DNA of 5,859 nucleotides from Desulfatibacillaceae bacterium. GTDB taxonomy: Bacteria; Desulfobacterota; Desulfobacteria; Desulfobacterales; Desulfatibacillaceae. The notes under the pieces are model-generated. The model searched no databases. It was not told where the DNA came from and worked only from the letters and a program-made list of their open reading frames with translations. Position 1 is the first letter of the stretch. Each line of letters starts with the position of its first letter. Positions 4,828-5,859 of this stretch are shown one piece after another. The stretch lies in assembly GCA_030018745.1 (NCBI GenBank), contig JASEHB010000176.1:1-5859 (forward strand). Reading direction: 5' to 3'. Made by a program: the position numbers and the translations under genes.

Positions 4828-5859
4828 ATGGAAAGCAACCAGACCCAGGACTGGGCCGCCGCAGCCGCCAGCTTTGCCGGGGAGCACATCGCCCCGCTCA
4901 CCGGCCTTTCAAAATCAAAAGATTTTCCTTTTGATCTGTGGCAGAAGATGGGCAAGGCCGGTCTTTTGGGAATAGGAATAGAAAGGCAGTACGGCGGGGC
5001 TTCGGGCAGCTACGCGCTCATCGCGCAAGCAGCCTCCCTTCTTGTGGAGCACGGCCATAACCTGGGCATGGCTGCAAGCTTTCTCATCCACAACATGGTG
5101 GCCCGCTTTGCCGTGCAAAGGCTTGGCTCCCAATCAATAAAAGATTCCCTGCTGCCCACAATGGCGAGTGGGGATAAAACCGTTTCCGTTGCCATGTCCG
5201 AGCCAAAAACCGGCGCGCATCCCCGCCTCATGGCAACCACAGCCGTAAAAAGCGCAAACGGCTGGCTTATCAACGGCCAAAAGGCCTATCTCACAAACGG
5301 CCCTATTGCAGATGCCTTTGTGGTTGTGGCCGCCACCGGCGGGCAGGATAGATCCAGAACCTTCGGGGCATTCCTTGTTACAAAAAACACACCGGGCCTT
5401 TCAATCCTGCCCCCAATGGACATAGGCTTTCTGCTGCCCGCGCCCCACGGGGCCATAAGGCTTGAAAATGTTTTTGTACCCCCCCATGCCCTTATGGGCA
5501 CGCCGGACAATGCCTTGAATGAGCTTGTAAAACCCTTCCGCACCGTGGAGGACGCGCTGATGACAGGCCCGGCCACAGGCGCCCTGTCCCGCCAGCTTGA
5601 GCTGATTGCCGGCATAATGCGCAGCAAAAACACCCCGCCCACAACAGATATGGAGCAGGCTCTTGGCCTCTTTGAAAGCCTTGTTTTCGCCCTGAAAACC
5701 CTCTCAGGCCATACGGCGGCAAAAATTGACGAGGCCGATCTCGAAGCTGCAAGCCGCATAAACATTGCCTTCAGATACATAGCAGACGAAGCCCGCTGCC
5801 TTATCAACCGCCTGCTTGGAGAAACCAGCCTGGAAAAAGAAGGGGAACTTGCCACCCTC
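4828..5859 (+). CDS. Divergent acyl-CoA dehydrogenase homologue (open at right edge)
   Basis: A flavoprotein-type fold that in the family removes two hydrogens from an acyl-CoA and passes electrons to an electron-transfer flavoprotein. 344 codons are visible with no stop before the edge. Start ATG at 4828 has GGAAAGG 9 nt upstream. Seen: N-terminal helical domain (1-115, with GLLGIGIERQYGG at 45-57); the middle-domain motif AMSEPKTGAHP (122-132), where most relatives have TEPxxGSD; GQKAYLTNGPIADAFVVVA (150-168), matching the G.K.YITNG..AD segment; and a C-terminal helical domain starting near 235. Glu241 in FRTVEDALMTGPATG falls where isovaleryl-CoA dehydrogenase carries its helix-G catalytic Glu, judged from memory of the motif. 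The usual RxxFG segment after this helix is not recognisable. The last part of the protein lies outside the window. Substrate unknown. Confidence 0.88.
   Translation, partial: MESNQTQDWAAAAASFAGEHIAPLTGLSKSKDFPFDLWQKMGKAGLLGIGIERQYGGASGSYALIAQAASLLVEHGHNLGMAASFLIHNMVARFAVQRLGSQSIKDSLLPTMASGDKTVSVAMSEPKTGAHPRLMATTAVKSANGWLINGQKAYLTNGPIADAFVVVAATGGQDRSRTFGAFLVTKNTPGLSILPPMDIGFLLPAPHGAIRLENVFVPPHALMGTPDNALNELVKPFRTVEDALMTGPATGALSRQLELIAGIMRSKNTPPTTDMEQALGLFESLVFALKTLSGHTAAKIDEADLEAASRINIAFRYIADEARCLINRLLGETSLEKEGELATL

Noticed and set aside
5286..5855. Minus-strand open frame of 189 codons at the right end
   Set aside because: It is antisense to the dehydrogenase gene, which is open through the whole stretch on the plus strand with clear motifs. 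The Ser and Arg rich product is typical of a shadow frame.

Overview
This 5.9 kb window comes from a moderately GC-rich bacterial chromosome. The gene set (a TRAP-type solute receptor, an enolase-superfamily enzyme, a MoxR ATPase with a CoxE-like VWA partner, and a divergent acyl-CoA dehydrogenase) resembles what is found in anaerobic Desulfobacterota and other metabolically versatile proteobacteria. The taxonomic call is an inference from gene content and style, not from a marker gene.

Left arm (1-2219, all minus strand). Reading in the direction of transcription, it holds: an enolase-superfamily protein (mandelate racemase-like, 429 aa) with a full set of active-site residues and a long basic C-terminal tail; a REP-like palindrome at 873-912; a small two-helix membrane protein (2TM domain, 96 aa); about 300 bp without a gene; and the N-terminal part of a DctP-type TRAP solute receptor that runs off the left edge.

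Centre (2220-2406) is a divergent intergenic region serving the two arms.

Right arm (2407-5859, all plus strand). A CoxD-type MoxR AAA+ ATPase overlaps by 7 bp with a CoxE-type VWA protein, so the two are very probably translationally coupled and work as a pair. After a 121 bp gap with a strong hairpin comes an acyl-CoA dehydrogenase homologue that is open to the right edge (344 codons visible). It keeps the family fold signatures but differs at several normally conserved positions.

How they may work together: MoxR/VWA pairs act as ATP-driven chaperones that insert metals or remodel enzymes. In carbon monoxide dehydrogenase operons the pair is CoxD/CoxE, but no molybdenum hydroxylase gene is visible here. 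The nearest candidate client is the odd acyl-CoA dehydrogenase, which makes this MoxR-VWA-dehydrogenase unit the most interesting part of the window. The left arm may be a separate uptake and catabolism group for an organic acid, but that link is weak because the receptor gene is separated from the enzyme gene. I see no rRNA, tRNA, CRISPR array, insertion sequence or phage gene.
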